From positions 1-57,600 of the forward strand of contig CANNDT010000018.1 in assembly GCA_947503365.1 (NCBI GenBank): DNA of 57,600 nt. Direction: 5' to 3'. The first letter of the stretch is position 1; each line of letters starts with the position of its first letter. The notes under the pieces are model-generated. The model made no database searches, was not told the DNA's origin, and saw nothing but the letters and a program-made list of their open reading frames with translations. The translations under genes and the position numbers were made by a program. This document shows positions 24,085 to 31,955 of this stretch, piece by piece. The DNA is from CANNDT01 sp945876205. Lineage in GTDB: Bacteria; Acidobacteriota; Vicinamibacteria; Vicinamibacterales; UBA2999.

Positions 24085-25026
24085 CTAAACGACGAACCGG
24101 GTTAGCGCGAACCGGGCCTGCGGGTCGATCCACTGTACGGCGTCGGTGAATCCGGCCGCTCGCCCTTCCTCCAGGACCTGTGCAGGCTCGTATTTATGCG
24201 AGCTCTCTGTCCAGATTGGCTCATCCTGCTCCATCGTGACCTCGAGGCCTGCCTCCGCGATGGTCACCTGCTGGCGGCGCAGGCTGACCAGGTGCGCCTC
24301 GACGCGGCGCGCCGGCGCATTCCACACCGCGCGGTGGGCAAAGCCGTCCAGGTCGAAGTTGCCGCCCAGCTCGTCATTGATCCGCCGAAGCAGGTTGCGG
24401 TTGAAGGCGGCGGTCACCTTCAGGGGATCGTTGTAGGCGAGCAGCAGGTCACGCTCTGGCTTCACCAGGTCGCTACCGAGCAACAGCGCGTCGCCCGCGC
24501 GCAGTTCGCCGCGAATGCGCGTGAGCAATTCGTGCGCGACGGCTGGTTCGAAATTGCCGAGGTTGGATCCGAGGAACAACACGAGCAGCGCTCCATCCGG
24601 ATGACGCTGCCGTGCCGCCTGCGCGAGGCCGTCCTCATAGGTGCCGTGGTGGGCCCGCACCGACCGGATGCCGATCGCCGCGAGCCGGTAGGTGGCCATA
24701 TCGAGCGCGGCCACCGAGATGTCGATCAACTGGACGAGCGAAAACGGCTCCGCCGCGCTCGTCGCAAACGCTGCCAGCTTCTCGCCGCTCCCGCATCCCA
24801 GCTCGGCGAGGCCCACTGGACGCCCAAGCGGCGCCAGGATCTCGCGCGCATGCGCGGACAGCATCGCCGTCTCGGCGCGCGTGATGCGATACCACGGCAA
24901 CCGGCAGATCGCTTCGAACAACGCCGAGCCAAGCTCGTCGTAGAAGTACCGAGATGGCAGCTGACGCGGCGTGCGCTGAAGCGCCTCGCGAACGTCGGCC
25001 GCAAATGCCGCGCGGAAGTCCTTCAG
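24085..25026 (-). CDS. egtD: L-histidine N-alpha-methyltransferase, apparent CTG start
   Basis: EgtD trimethylates histidine to hercynine with three SAM, the first committed step of ergothioneine synthesis. The frame holds the full family signature: LPSRYFYDELGSALFEAICRLPWYRITRAE, LAELGCGSGEKL, LFLGSNLGNFEP, LLGSDLVKP, YNDPLKVTAAFNRNLL. The conserved N-terminus lies before any ATG, GTG or TTG. The only sensible start is the CTG at 25026, which overlaps the egtB stop as CTGA and gives 313 residues, a normal EgtD length. The first canonical start (TTG 24921) would remove the essential N-terminal motif. Either CTG is used or an ATG was lost. Confidence 0.88.
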   Translation of the reverse strand: MKDFRAAFAADVREALQRTPRQLPSRYFYDELGSALFEAICRLPWYRITRAETAMLSAHAREILAPLGRPVGLAELGCGSGEKLAAFATSAAEPFSLVQLIDISVAALDMATYRLAAIGIRSVRAHHGTYEDGLAQAARQRHPDGALLVLFLGSNLGNFEPAVAHELLTRIRGELRAGDALLLGSDLVKPERDLLLAYNDPLKVTAAFNRNLLRRINDELGGNFDLDGFAHRAVWNAPARRVEAHLVSLRRQQVTIAEAGLEVTMEQDEPIWTESSHKYEPAQVLEEGRAAGFTDAVQWIDPQARFALTRFVV

Positions 25027-26354
25027 GGTGCCGCCTTGACGCAGCGGAACTTGGCGTAGACGTACGGATACCGTGGACGAAACCAGTTGCGGAAACCCGG
25101 CCGCACCAGCTCACGCGCCGTCACCGGCGAAGCGCCCTTCATCACGAAGTGGTCGCCGTCGAAAAACTCCGCTGAGTACTCCGGGTACGATGCCAGTGGC
25201 TCGAATCCCTCGAAGGGCGCAAAGACAGTCGACGTCCACTCCCAGCCGTTGCCGACCAGGTCGTGCACACCAAACGCGCTCGCCGCATCCGGATGCGCGT
25301 CGACGGGATCGGGATCCCACCTGAGGAAGTCGAAATTCTCCGGAGGCCGCCGGCTCAACGCCTCGCCCCACGGATACCGCCGCTCGTGGCCCTCGGGCGT
25401 CCCGTACGCCGCGCGCTGGAACTCCGCCTCGGTCGGCAACCGCATCCCCCGCCACGCCGCGTAGGCGTTGGCCTCGGCCCAGGTGACGTACGCCGGCCAC
25501 TCTTCCGGCAACGGCACCGATTCGAACATCCCGCGCCACTGCCAGCGTCCCTGGTCGCGATGCCAGAACGAGGGATGGATGACGGCCTCGGTCTGCACCC
25601 ACGCAAAGTCCTCGGCACGCCACCACCGGGATTCGCGGTAGCCGCCAGCCTCGACAAACGCCATGAAGTCGGCGTTGGTCACGCCGTAGACATCGATCTC
25701 GAATGGCGCAACCCTCATGCGATGCGACGGCCGCTCGTTGTCCCACGCAAAGGCGCCGTTCGCCCCGTCCGTTCCCATCGACGTCGTTCCGCCTGGCATG
25801 TGCACTCGACCGGCCGCGCGGACGCCGTGGGCGAGCCGGGGCGGCGCTGTCAGGTAATGCTCGGGCTTCTTCTTCCACGCATGCGGGAGCTGGTGCCACA
25901 TGTACACCAGCGTCTCCTGGTGCATTTCCTCATGCTCGAGGATCGCCCACAGCGCCTGCGCGTTCTGCAGCAGCGGGTGGTCGTCGCGCTCCAGGTCGGC
26001 CCCGGCGATCGCGTCCGCGATCAGCCGATCCGCCGCCGTGACGTAGTCGAGGACGACGCTGCGCGAGGGCCAGGCCGGGTTTCCTCGGGCCACCGCGGCC
26101 GCCTCGGTGTCGGGATCGATCCCGCGCGCAAAGATCGTTTCCAGGGCCTCATCGACCCCTGGCTGTCCCAGGCCCCTCTTGATCAGCGTGTTGACGGCGA
26201 AGGCCGGCAGGTGCCCTTCATAGAAGACGATCGGGTTTCGCAGGGCGATCGGCCGTTGGTAGTAGGCCGCCGGGTCGACCAGGTCGAAGAGCGCCCGCGT
26301 ACGGGCGCGCGTCCGGCGGAACCGTTCGAGGACCAGAGCCCGTTCCAGAGGCAC
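25023..26354 (-). CDS. egtB: EgtB-like sulfoxide synthase
   Basis: This 443-residue protein has a GTG start with GAGG just upstream. The N-terminal DinB-like helical domain carries the iron ligands: a histidine in FYEGHLPAF and HxxxH in LEHEEMHQETLVYMW. The C-terminal part (about 185-440) is an FGE-sulfatase/lectin-like fold with MPGGTTSMGTDG, GNGWEWTSTVFAPFEGF and VMKGASPVTA. EgtB joins hercynine with gamma-glutamylcysteine or cysteine using oxygen. The adjoining egtD makes its substrate, which favours ergothioneine over selenoneine (no SenB or SenC genes are near). EgtC and a lyase gene are not in the window. Confidence 0.88.
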   Translation of the reverse strand: MPLERALVLERFRRTRARTRALFDLVDPAAYYQRPIALRNPIVFYEGHLPAFAVNTLIKRGLGQPGVDEALETIFARGIDPDTEAAAVARGNPAWPSRSVVLDYVTAADRLIADAIAGADLERDDHPLLQNAQALWAILEHEEMHQETLVYMWHQLPHAWKKKPEHYLTAPPRLAHGVRAAGRVHMPGGTTSMGTDGANGAFAWDNERPSHRMRVAPFEIDVYGVTNADFMAFVEAGGYRESRWWRAEDFAWVQTEAVIHPSFWHRDQGRWQWRGMFESVPLPEEWPAYVTWAEANAYAAWRGMRLPTEAEFQRAAYGTPEGHERRYPWGEALSRRPPENFDFLRWDPDPVDAHPDAASAFGVHDLVGNGWEWTSTVFAPFEGFEPLASYPEYSAEFFDGDHFVMKGASPVTARELVRPGFRNWFRPRYPYVYAKFRCVKAAP

Positions 26355-26447
26355 AGCCTCGATATTATCGCTGACGCAACTCGCACGAAATCAAGCGCTT
26401 ACCTTGACTTGCCGCGGATGAGCGCGGTACGCTGATCGCGTCTCGCC

Positions 26448-26654
26448 TTGTTCATCACGCTCAACGGGGATCCCTTCGAGCTCGACTCGCCGCTCTCGGT
26501 AGCCGACCTCCTCACGAAGCTGGCGATCGATCCGCGGCGCGTGGCTGTCGAGCACAACCTCTCGATTCTCAGGCGGCACCTCTACGCCGATACGCTGGTG
26601 AATGACGGCGACCGGATTGAAATCGTGAACTTCGTCGGAGGAGGATCGTCGTGA
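26448..26654 (+). CDS. thiS: Sulfur carrier protein ThiS with two residues after the Gly-Gly
   Basis: This 68-residue beta-grasp protein probably starts at TTG 26448. LNGDPFELDSPLSVADLLTKLAIDPRRVAVEHN and DTLVNDGDRIEIVNFVGGG are classical ThiS. ThiS is adenylated and thiocarboxylated on its C-terminal Gly and gives sulfur to ThiG. Here the protein ends GGGSS, so the Gly-Gly is not terminal as normally required. Either two residues are trimmed, as known for QbsE- or HcyS-like carriers, or the annotation or sequence is off. thiG follows, separated by a stem-loop. The 93-base gap to egtB holds both divergent promoters; none was resolved. Confidence 0.85.
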   Translation: MFITLNGDPFELDSPLSVADLLTKLAIDPRRVAVEHNLSILRRHLYADTLVNDGDRIEIVNFVGGGSS

Positions 26655-26673
26655 GGCCGATCGCCGTCACAAG

Positions 26674-26735
26674 CCACAGAGACACGGAGACACGGAGCCG
26701 AACAAGATTAGCCTCTGTGTCTCGGTGTCTCCGTG
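26674..26735. repeat. Long stem-loop of GAGACACG words between thiS and thiG
   Basis: The left arm CCACAGAGACACGGAGACAC... (26674-26697) and the right arm (about 26712-26735) are complementary at about 22 of 25 places, with a 14-base loop. Each arm is a short tandem of a GAGACACG-type word. The stem could attenuate or protect mRNA between the two thi genes. It is the same design as the word repeats at 3903 and 44920, with a different word. Confidence 0.7.
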
Positions 26736-26769
26736 GCCCGTGTGGGGCGCGGGCGCCGCGCATAACGCC

Positions 26770-27549
26770 ATGAAGGACACTCCATTCGTCATCGCGGGCC
26801 GCACCTTCAGGTCGCGGCTCATCGTCGGCTCAGGCAAGTACTCCTCCTTCCCGGTCATGGCCCAGGCGCATGCCGCATCGGGCGCCGACATGGTCACGGT
26901 GGCGGTACGCCGCGTCAACATTTCCGATCGCTCGCGGGAATCGCTCCTCGACTACATCGACACGGAGAAGATGTTCATCCTGCCGAACACGGCTGGCTGC
27001 TATACCGCCGATGACGCGATCCGCACCGCGCGCCTGGGGCGCGAGGCGGGCCTCTCCAACTGGGTGAAGCTCGAAGTGATCGGCGACGAGCGGACGCTCT
27101 TCCCCGACAACGAAGCACTCATCGAAGCCACGCGCGTGCTCGTCAAGGAAGGCTTCGTGGTGCTGCCCTACACCAACGACGATCCGATCGCCTGCCGCAA
27201 GCTCGAGGACGCGGGCGCGGCCGCCGTCATGCCGCTTGGCGCACCGATCGGCTCGGGTCTCGGCATCCAGAACGTCAACAACATGCGCATCATCCGCGAG
27301 TTCGCGCGCGTGCCGCTGATCGTCGATGCCGGCGTCGGCACCGCTTCAGACGCCGCGCTCGCGATGGAGCTCGGCGCGGACGGCGTCCTGATGAACACGG
27401 CGATCGCTGGCGCGCAGGACGCGGTCGCGATGGCCGAGGCGATGAAGCACGCCGTGATCGCGGGACGCCTCGCGTGGGCCGCCGGACGCATCCCCAGGAA
27501 GATGTATGCGTCGGCCAGCAGCCCGGTCGAGGGCATGGTGGGTCGCTGA
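26770..27549 (+). CDS. thiG: Thiazole synthase
   Basis: This 259-residue TIM-barrel protein matches ThiG throughout: LIVGSGKY near the N-terminus, VAVRRVN, the Schiff-base lysine in NWVKLEVIGDERTLFPD, PLGAPIGSGLGIQN, VDAGVGTASDAALAMELGADGVLMNTAIAGA and MYASASSPVEG at the end. It forms the thiazole phosphate ring of thiamine from deoxyxylulose-5-phosphate, dehydroglycine and ThiS thiocarboxylate. thiS lies 115 bases upstream. ThiH/ThiO, ThiF and ThiE are not in the window. A methyltransferase gene of the polysaccharide locus follows five bases after its stop. Confidence 0.96.
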   Translation: MKDTPFVIAGRTFRSRLIVGSGKYSSFPVMAQAHAASGADMVTVAVRRVNISDRSRESLLDYIDTEKMFILPNTAGCYTADDAIRTARLGREAGLSNWVKLEVIGDERTLFPDNEALIEATRVLVKEGFVVLPYTNDDPIACRKLEDAGAAAVMPLGAPIGSGLGIQNVNNMRIIREFARVPLIVDAGVGTASDAALAMELGADGVLMNTAIAGAQDAVAMAEAMKHAVIAGRLAWAAGRIPRKMYASASSPVEGMVGR

Positions 27550-27554
27550 CAGGG

Positions 27555-28766
27555 ATGGCCGACCCGCTGCCGCCGCGGCCGGCAGCGGCGCCTCCTCCCG
27601 ACCGCTACCAGATCGAACGCCTCAACACGCTGTACGATCTCAAGGACGGACCGCGCCGCAGAGGTCTGCGCGGGGTACTCGACCGCGTGCGGCGCATCCT
27701 GGTCGCCCCGCTGTTCGCGCGCCAGCGCGAGTTCAATGCCACGCTCGTCGATCACCTCAACCGTAACGCCACCGTCGGCACTGAGGTCCACCTCGCGAGC
27801 GAGCGAACGATCGACTGGTTTCAGCGGACGATGGGGACAACGCTCGACGAGATGCGGCGTTACCAGCACGCCCTGCTGGCCCGTGACCGCCGCAGCGATT
27901 CAGCCGTCGCGATGCTGGCATCGGCGCACGAGGAATTGCGGGCGTCGCTTGGCGTGTTGCACCAGGCCACGCAGAACCTCAAGCGCGAGGTCATGCGGCT
28001 TGCGGAAAACGGGGTCGTCGTCTCGGCGGCGCCGGCGGCGAGCGGCACGGTGACCGCGCCGAGCGGCAGTCAACTGGATCCGCTCGACAGCCACAAGTAC
28101 GTGGGCTTCGAGGATCAGTTCAGGGGATCACAGGACGACATCCGGCAGCGCGTCTCGGAATACCTGGATATCTTCCAGGGAGGCAGCGACGTCCTCGATA
28201 TCGGGTGCGGACGGGGCGAATTCCTGTCGCTGCTCCGCGAGCGCGGCATCAGCGCCCGAGGGGTCGACCTCAATGGCGCAATGGTGGACGTCTGTCGCGA
28301 GCACGGACTCGACGCCTCGGAGGCCGACGCCTTGACGTATCTGCGATCGCTCCCGGATGGCTCGCTTGGGGGCATCTTTGCGGCGCAGGTCATCGAACAC
28401 CTCGAGCCGCGCTACCTGACCAGCCTGCTCGACGCCGCGTTCGACAAGCTGCGACCGGGTGCGCCGATCGTGCTGGAAACGATCAACCCGGCCTGCTGGT
28501 TTGCATTCTTCGAGAGCTACATCCGCGACATCACGCACGTCCGCGCCATTCACCCGGACACGATCAAGTACCTCCTGATCGCCACCGGCTTCCAGCATGC
28601 CGAGATCCGCTACCGCGCTCCATATCCGGAGCACGACAAGCTCCAGAAACTCGCTTCACAGCCGTCGCTTGGCGACTCGGTCGAGACGCTGAACGCCAAC
28701 GTCGAGAAGATCAACCGGCTGCTGTTCACCTACCTCGACTACGCGGCGATCGCCCGTCGTCCATGA
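27555..28766 (+). CDS. SAM-dependent methyltransferase of the polysaccharide locus
   Basis: This 403-residue protein has an N-terminal region (1-180) predicted helical and partly coiled (RDRRSDSAVAMLASAHEELRASLGVLHQATQNLKREVMRL). A class-I methyltransferase domain follows: motif I VLDIGCGRGEFLSLLRERG, then VDLNGAMVDVCREHGL, DGSLGGIFAAQVIEHLEP and PGAPIVLETINP. The layout resembles methyltransferases such as WbdD that cap O-antigen chains, but no kinase domain is seen. Sugar or phosphate capping of the surface glycan is an inference. The gene overlaps the next by ATGA. Confidence 0.85.
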   Translation: MADPLPPRPAAAPPPDRYQIERLNTLYDLKDGPRRRGLRGVLDRVRRILVAPLFARQREFNATLVDHLNRNATVGTEVHLASERTIDWFQRTMGTTLDEMRRYQHALLARDRRSDSAVAMLASAHEELRASLGVLHQATQNLKREVMRLAENGVVVSAAPAASGTVTAPSGSQLDPLDSHKYVGFEDQFRGSQDDIRQRVSEYLDIFQGGSDVLDIGCGRGEFLSLLRERGISARGVDLNGAMVDVCREHGLDASEADALTYLRSLPDGSLGGIFAAQVIEHLEPRYLTSLLDAAFDKLRPGAPIVLETINPACWFAFFESYIRDITHVRAIHPDTIKYLLIATGFQHAEIRYRAPYPEHDKLQKLASQPSLGDSVETLNANVEKINRLLFTYLDYAAIARRP

Positions 28767-30700
28767 TCCTGGTTGGCCGAGCCGCGCGGCTTCTGCTCGG
28801 CGCGATGCTGGCGTGGTACGTGGGGCACGCGATCCTCGCGCCAGAAATCACGCGCGTCGCCGCCCTCGCTGCCATCGCCGTCGCGGCGCTGACCTTCTGG
28901 CGTCCAGGGCTTGGATTGCTGCTGCTGACCGGCCTCGCGCCGGCAGGCGCGCTGTTGGCGGCGGCCCCGCTGCGCGTGACGGAGCTGCTGGCGTGGAGTT
29001 TCCTGTTGGCGTGGCTGCTGCGGGTGTGGGCGCCGTTGTCGCGCAGCGGCTGGCCGCGCGCGCTCACCGTTCCCGCACTGCTCTATCTCGCGGTCATCAC
29101 CACCTCCTGGCTGGCATTCACGATTGGAGGCGCCGCCGGCATCCAGCCCACGGCGTGGCCGCTCTTCCTCTTCCAGTCGATTTCGCCAGAGCACCTCGTC
29201 CGGTCGAGCCCGGAGCCTGAGACCTGGACGCTGCTGCAGAGCGCCACCGGTATTGCCGTGTTTCTTGCCACGGTGGGCCTGACGCGCAACGACCGGCGGC
29301 TCGCGCCGGAGCTCGCGCGCACGCTGGTGCTCTCGATCTCGATCCTCGGACTCGCCTCCCTCGCCGAGGTCGTCCGGCAGTGGGGACGCAATGGCTACAC
29401 CACATGGTTCCTCATGCGGTACTTCAACGGCGAGCGGTACAGCCTGCACCTGACGGACCTCAATGCGGCGGCGTCGGTCTACGTGCTCGCCGGGCTGATC
29501 GGCGCGGCACTCGCCACCTTCGATCGCGTGCAACGCCGCCTCTGGCTCCCGTTGACTCTCGTGATCCTGCCGGCACTCTGGCTGGCGGGGTCGCGTACCG
29601 CCGCGATCGCCGGAGCCGTAGTTGGCGCCCTGACGATCCCCCGCGGCATCCGCGAGCGCCACTGGCGACTCACTCGTCCACAGCTCGCCCTGGCAGCCGC
29701 GGTCCTGATCGTCGCCGCCGTGGCAACCGTCGTGGTCGCCCAGCGAAGCAGTGACGCGCCCGGCGCGGCGCGATCGCTCCGCCTGCGCTTCGGCTTCTAC
29801 GAAACGACGGGACGCATGCTCGCCTCGTCGCCCGTATTCGGCGTGGGAGTCGGACACTATTTCGACCGATCGGCGGAGTTCATGCCGGAAGACCTTCGCG
29901 TCATCTACGGCAACGAGAACGCGCACAACTACTTCGCGCAGCAATTCGCGGAACTTGGCGTGGTGGGCGGACTACTCTTCATCTGGCTGATCATCCCGCC
30001 GACGGTTCGCGCCTGGCGGCACGTCCACTCGGCGCCGGCGGAAGACGGCGCACTGATCGGGCTGTTCGCCGGTTCGACTGCCTACCTGATCACCTGCGTC
30101 ACCGGACATCCTCTCCTGGTGCCAGAGGCGGCGTTGCCGTTCTGGATCGCGTTCGGCGCGCTCGGCGCCAGCACGACGCCCGAGACCGGCACTGCGACGT
30201 GGCGGCGCGCCGGCACGGCGGTGGTCGGCATCTTCATCGCCGCAGCGCTGGGTCAGGGTGTCATCGCCTACTCGCGGACGACCGCCACCCCGCCCGACAG
30301 AGGGTTCCACGGATTCGAAACCGGGGACGATGGGATGCGCTTCAGGTGGATGACGCGCCATGCCGTCACCTACGTGCCTGCGACGCCAGGTTTCGTCTCA
30401 CTCGAGATGCGGGCGTCCGACGAGCCGGCGGCCCGCCCGCTGGTCGTGGACATCGTGATTGACGGCCGGGTCGTGGAGCGGCGTGAGATGAGTCCGGATA
30501 GGTGGATAAAGATCGACCTCGGCGTACGCGAGACGGCACGAACGCCGTTTCGCCGGATCGATCTGCGCGCGAACGAGGAATGGACGGAGGAGGTGCGTCT
30601 CGGCCGGCGTACTGCACGCCGGCCGATCAGCGCGATGGTTGGAGAAATCGTCTGGACGCCGCTTACAGCAGAAACACGTGATCCGCGTGAATCCCCTTGA
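28763..30700 (+). CDS. O-antigen ligase/polymerase-like membrane protein
   Basis: This 645-residue protein starts at the ATG (28763) overlapping the previous stop. A longer frame in front is a shadow. About a dozen membrane helices run from residue 5 to about 470, with the Wzy/WaaL-type periplasmic loop including SSPVFGVGVGHYFDRS and NENAHNYFAQQFAELGVVGGLLF, the conserved H-N-x-F-x-Q region of the Wzy_C/O-antigen ligase family. A soluble beta-rich domain of about 150 residues follows the last helix (about 520-645). It polymerises or ligates glycan units at the outer face of the inner membrane. Its 3' end overlaps the convergent dehydrogenase gene by 38 bases. Confidence 0.82.
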   Translation: MILVGRAARLLLGAMLAWYVGHAILAPEITRVAALAAIAVAALTFWRPGLGLLLLTGLAPAGALLAAAPLRVTELLAWSFLLAWLLRVWAPLSRSGWPRALTVPALLYLAVITTSWLAFTIGGAAGIQPTAWPLFLFQSISPEHLVRSSPEPETWTLLQSATGIAVFLATVGLTRNDRRLAPELARTLVLSISILGLASLAEVVRQWGRNGYTTWFLMRYFNGERYSLHLTDLNAAASVYVLAGLIGAALATFDRVQRRLWLPLTLVILPALWLAGSRTAAIAGAVVGALTIPRGIRERHWRLTRPQLALAAAVLIVAAVATVVVAQRSSDAPGAARSLRLRFGFYETTGRMLASSPVFGVGVGHYFDRSAEFMPEDLRVIYGNENAHNYFAQQFAELGVVGGLLFIWLIIPPTVRAWRHVHSAPAEDGALIGLFAGSTAYLITCVTGHPLLVPEAALPFWIAFGALGASTTPETGTATWRRAGTAVVGIFIAAALGQGVIAYSRTTATPPDRGFHGFETGDDGMRFRWMTRHAVTYVPATPGFVSLEMRASDEPAARPLVVDIVIDGRVVERREMSPDRWIKIDLGVRETARTPFRRIDLRANEEWTEEVRLGRRTARRPISAMVGEIVWTPLTAETRDPRESP

Positions 30701-31955
30701 GCGCGTTGCGCGTGTCGACGATCAGGGAGTAGCGCTTGACGATCGCGTCGTAGTCGAACACGCCGTGGTTGGTGCAGATCACGGCGCAGTCGATGCCGTC
30801 GCCCGCCTTCCCCTCCGGCACTGACGTCAGGTCCAGGTCGCCGTGCTGCAGCTTCGGCACGTAGGGATCCGTATAGCTGAGGATCGCGCCCCGCCGATGC
30901 AGCAGCTCGAGGATGTCGAGCGCCGGCGACTCACGCATGTCGGTCACGTCCTTTTTGTAGGCGACGCCAAGCAGGTGAATCCGCGACCCGTTGATGGCTT
31001 TCTTCTTGGTGTTGAGGGCCTCGCCGACCCGCTCCACCACGAAGGCCGGCATCGAGCCGTTGACGTGACCGGCGAGCTCGATGAAGCGGCACTCGAAACC
31101 GCTCTGGCGCGCCTTCCACGACAGGTAAAACGGATCGATGGGAATACAGTGTCCCCCGAGGCCAGGTCCCGGGTAGAACGGCATGAAGCCGAACGGCTTG
31201 GTGCTGGCGGCGTCGATCACTTCCCAGACGTTGATGTTCATGCGATGCGCCATCAACGCGATCTCGTTGACCAGGCCGATGTTCACCGCCCGGAAGGTGT
31301 TCTCGAGCAGCTTGACCATCTCGGCGACCTGCGTCGAGCTGACCCGCACCACGTTATCGATGATCGATCCGTAGAGATCGGCCGCAAGCGCGGTGCTGAT
31401 TTCGTTGACGCCGCCGACGACCTTCGGAATCGTCCGCGTGCTGAACGAGTCATTGCCGGGATCGACCCGCTCGGGTGAGAACGCGAGGTAGAAGTCCTTT
31501 CCCGCTTTCAGGCCGTTCTCTTCAAGCGCCGGCTGGACGACTTCGTCCGTCGTCCCCGGGTAGGTGGTTGACTCGAGAATGACCAGTTGACCCGGCTTCA
31601 GGTGGGCCTTGACGGAATCGACCGACTGGACGACGTAGGAGAGGTCTGGGTCGCGGGTCTTGCGCAACGGCGTCGGCACACAGATGTCGATCGCATCCAT
31701 GTCACCCAGGTGGGTCATGTCGGCCGTGGCGCGCAGGTGGCCGGCCTTCACGCAGGCGGCGACGTCCTCGGTCTTGACGTCGAGAATGTAGCTGCGCCCG
31801 GCGTTGATCGCCGCAACTTTCGACGCGTCGACATCGAAGCCGGTGACGTCGAATCCTTCTCTCGCGAACTCCACAGCCAGCGGCAGGCCCACGTAGCCGA
31901 GGCCGATGACGCCGATCCGTGCCGTGCGATCCCGTATCTTGTCTTTCAGGTTCAC
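30663..31955 (-). CDS. Nucleotide-sugar dehydrogenase (UDP-GlcNAc/ManNAc 6-dehydrogenase type)
   Basis: The GTG at 31955 overlaps the upstream gene stop (GTGA) and gives 430 residues. Features are the NAD-binding IGVIGLGYVGLPLAVEFAREGF, VPTPLRKTRDPDLSYV, ESTTYPGTT, the AFSPERVDPGN motif, KLLENTFRAVNIGLVNE, the active-site cysteine in GPGLGGHCIPIDPFYLSW, and LGVAYKKDVTDMRESPA. These fit the WbpA/TviB/WecC group, which oxidises C6 of UDP-HexNAc to a uronic acid. Substrate choice cannot be told by eye. It is the last gene of the long minus-strand polysaccharide operon. Confidence 0.92.
   Translation of the reverse strand: MNLKDKIRDRTARIGVIGLGYVGLPLAVEFAREGFDVTGFDVDASKVAAINAGRSYILDVKTEDVAACVKAGHLRATADMTHLGDMDAIDICVPTPLRKTRDPDLSYVVQSVDSVKAHLKPGQLVILESTTYPGTTDEVVQPALEENGLKAGKDFYLAFSPERVDPGNDSFSTRTIPKVVGGVNEISTALAADLYGSIIDNVVRVSSTQVAEMVKLLENTFRAVNIGLVNEIALMAHRMNINVWEVIDAASTKPFGFMPFYPGPGLGGHCIPIDPFYLSWKARQSGFECRFIELAGHVNGSMPAFVVERVGEALNTKKKAINGSRIHLLGVAYKKDVTDMRESPALDILELLHRRGAILSYTDPYVPKLQHGDLDLTSVPEGKAGDGIDCAVICTNHGVFDYDAIVKRYSLIVDTRNALKGIHADHVFLL

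Noticed and set aside
25023..26354. SenA (selenoneine synthase) instead of EgtB
   Set aside because: The FYEGHLPAF segment made this worth considering, but no SenB or SenC genes are near and egtD overlaps it, so the ergothioneine role is preferred.
26655..26769. TPP riboswitch in the thi region
   Set aside because: The gap before thiG is filled by the word-repeat stem, and no conserved THI-box elements (CUGAGA, ACCUGAUCUGGAUAAUGCCAGCG-like blocks) were seen there or before thiS.
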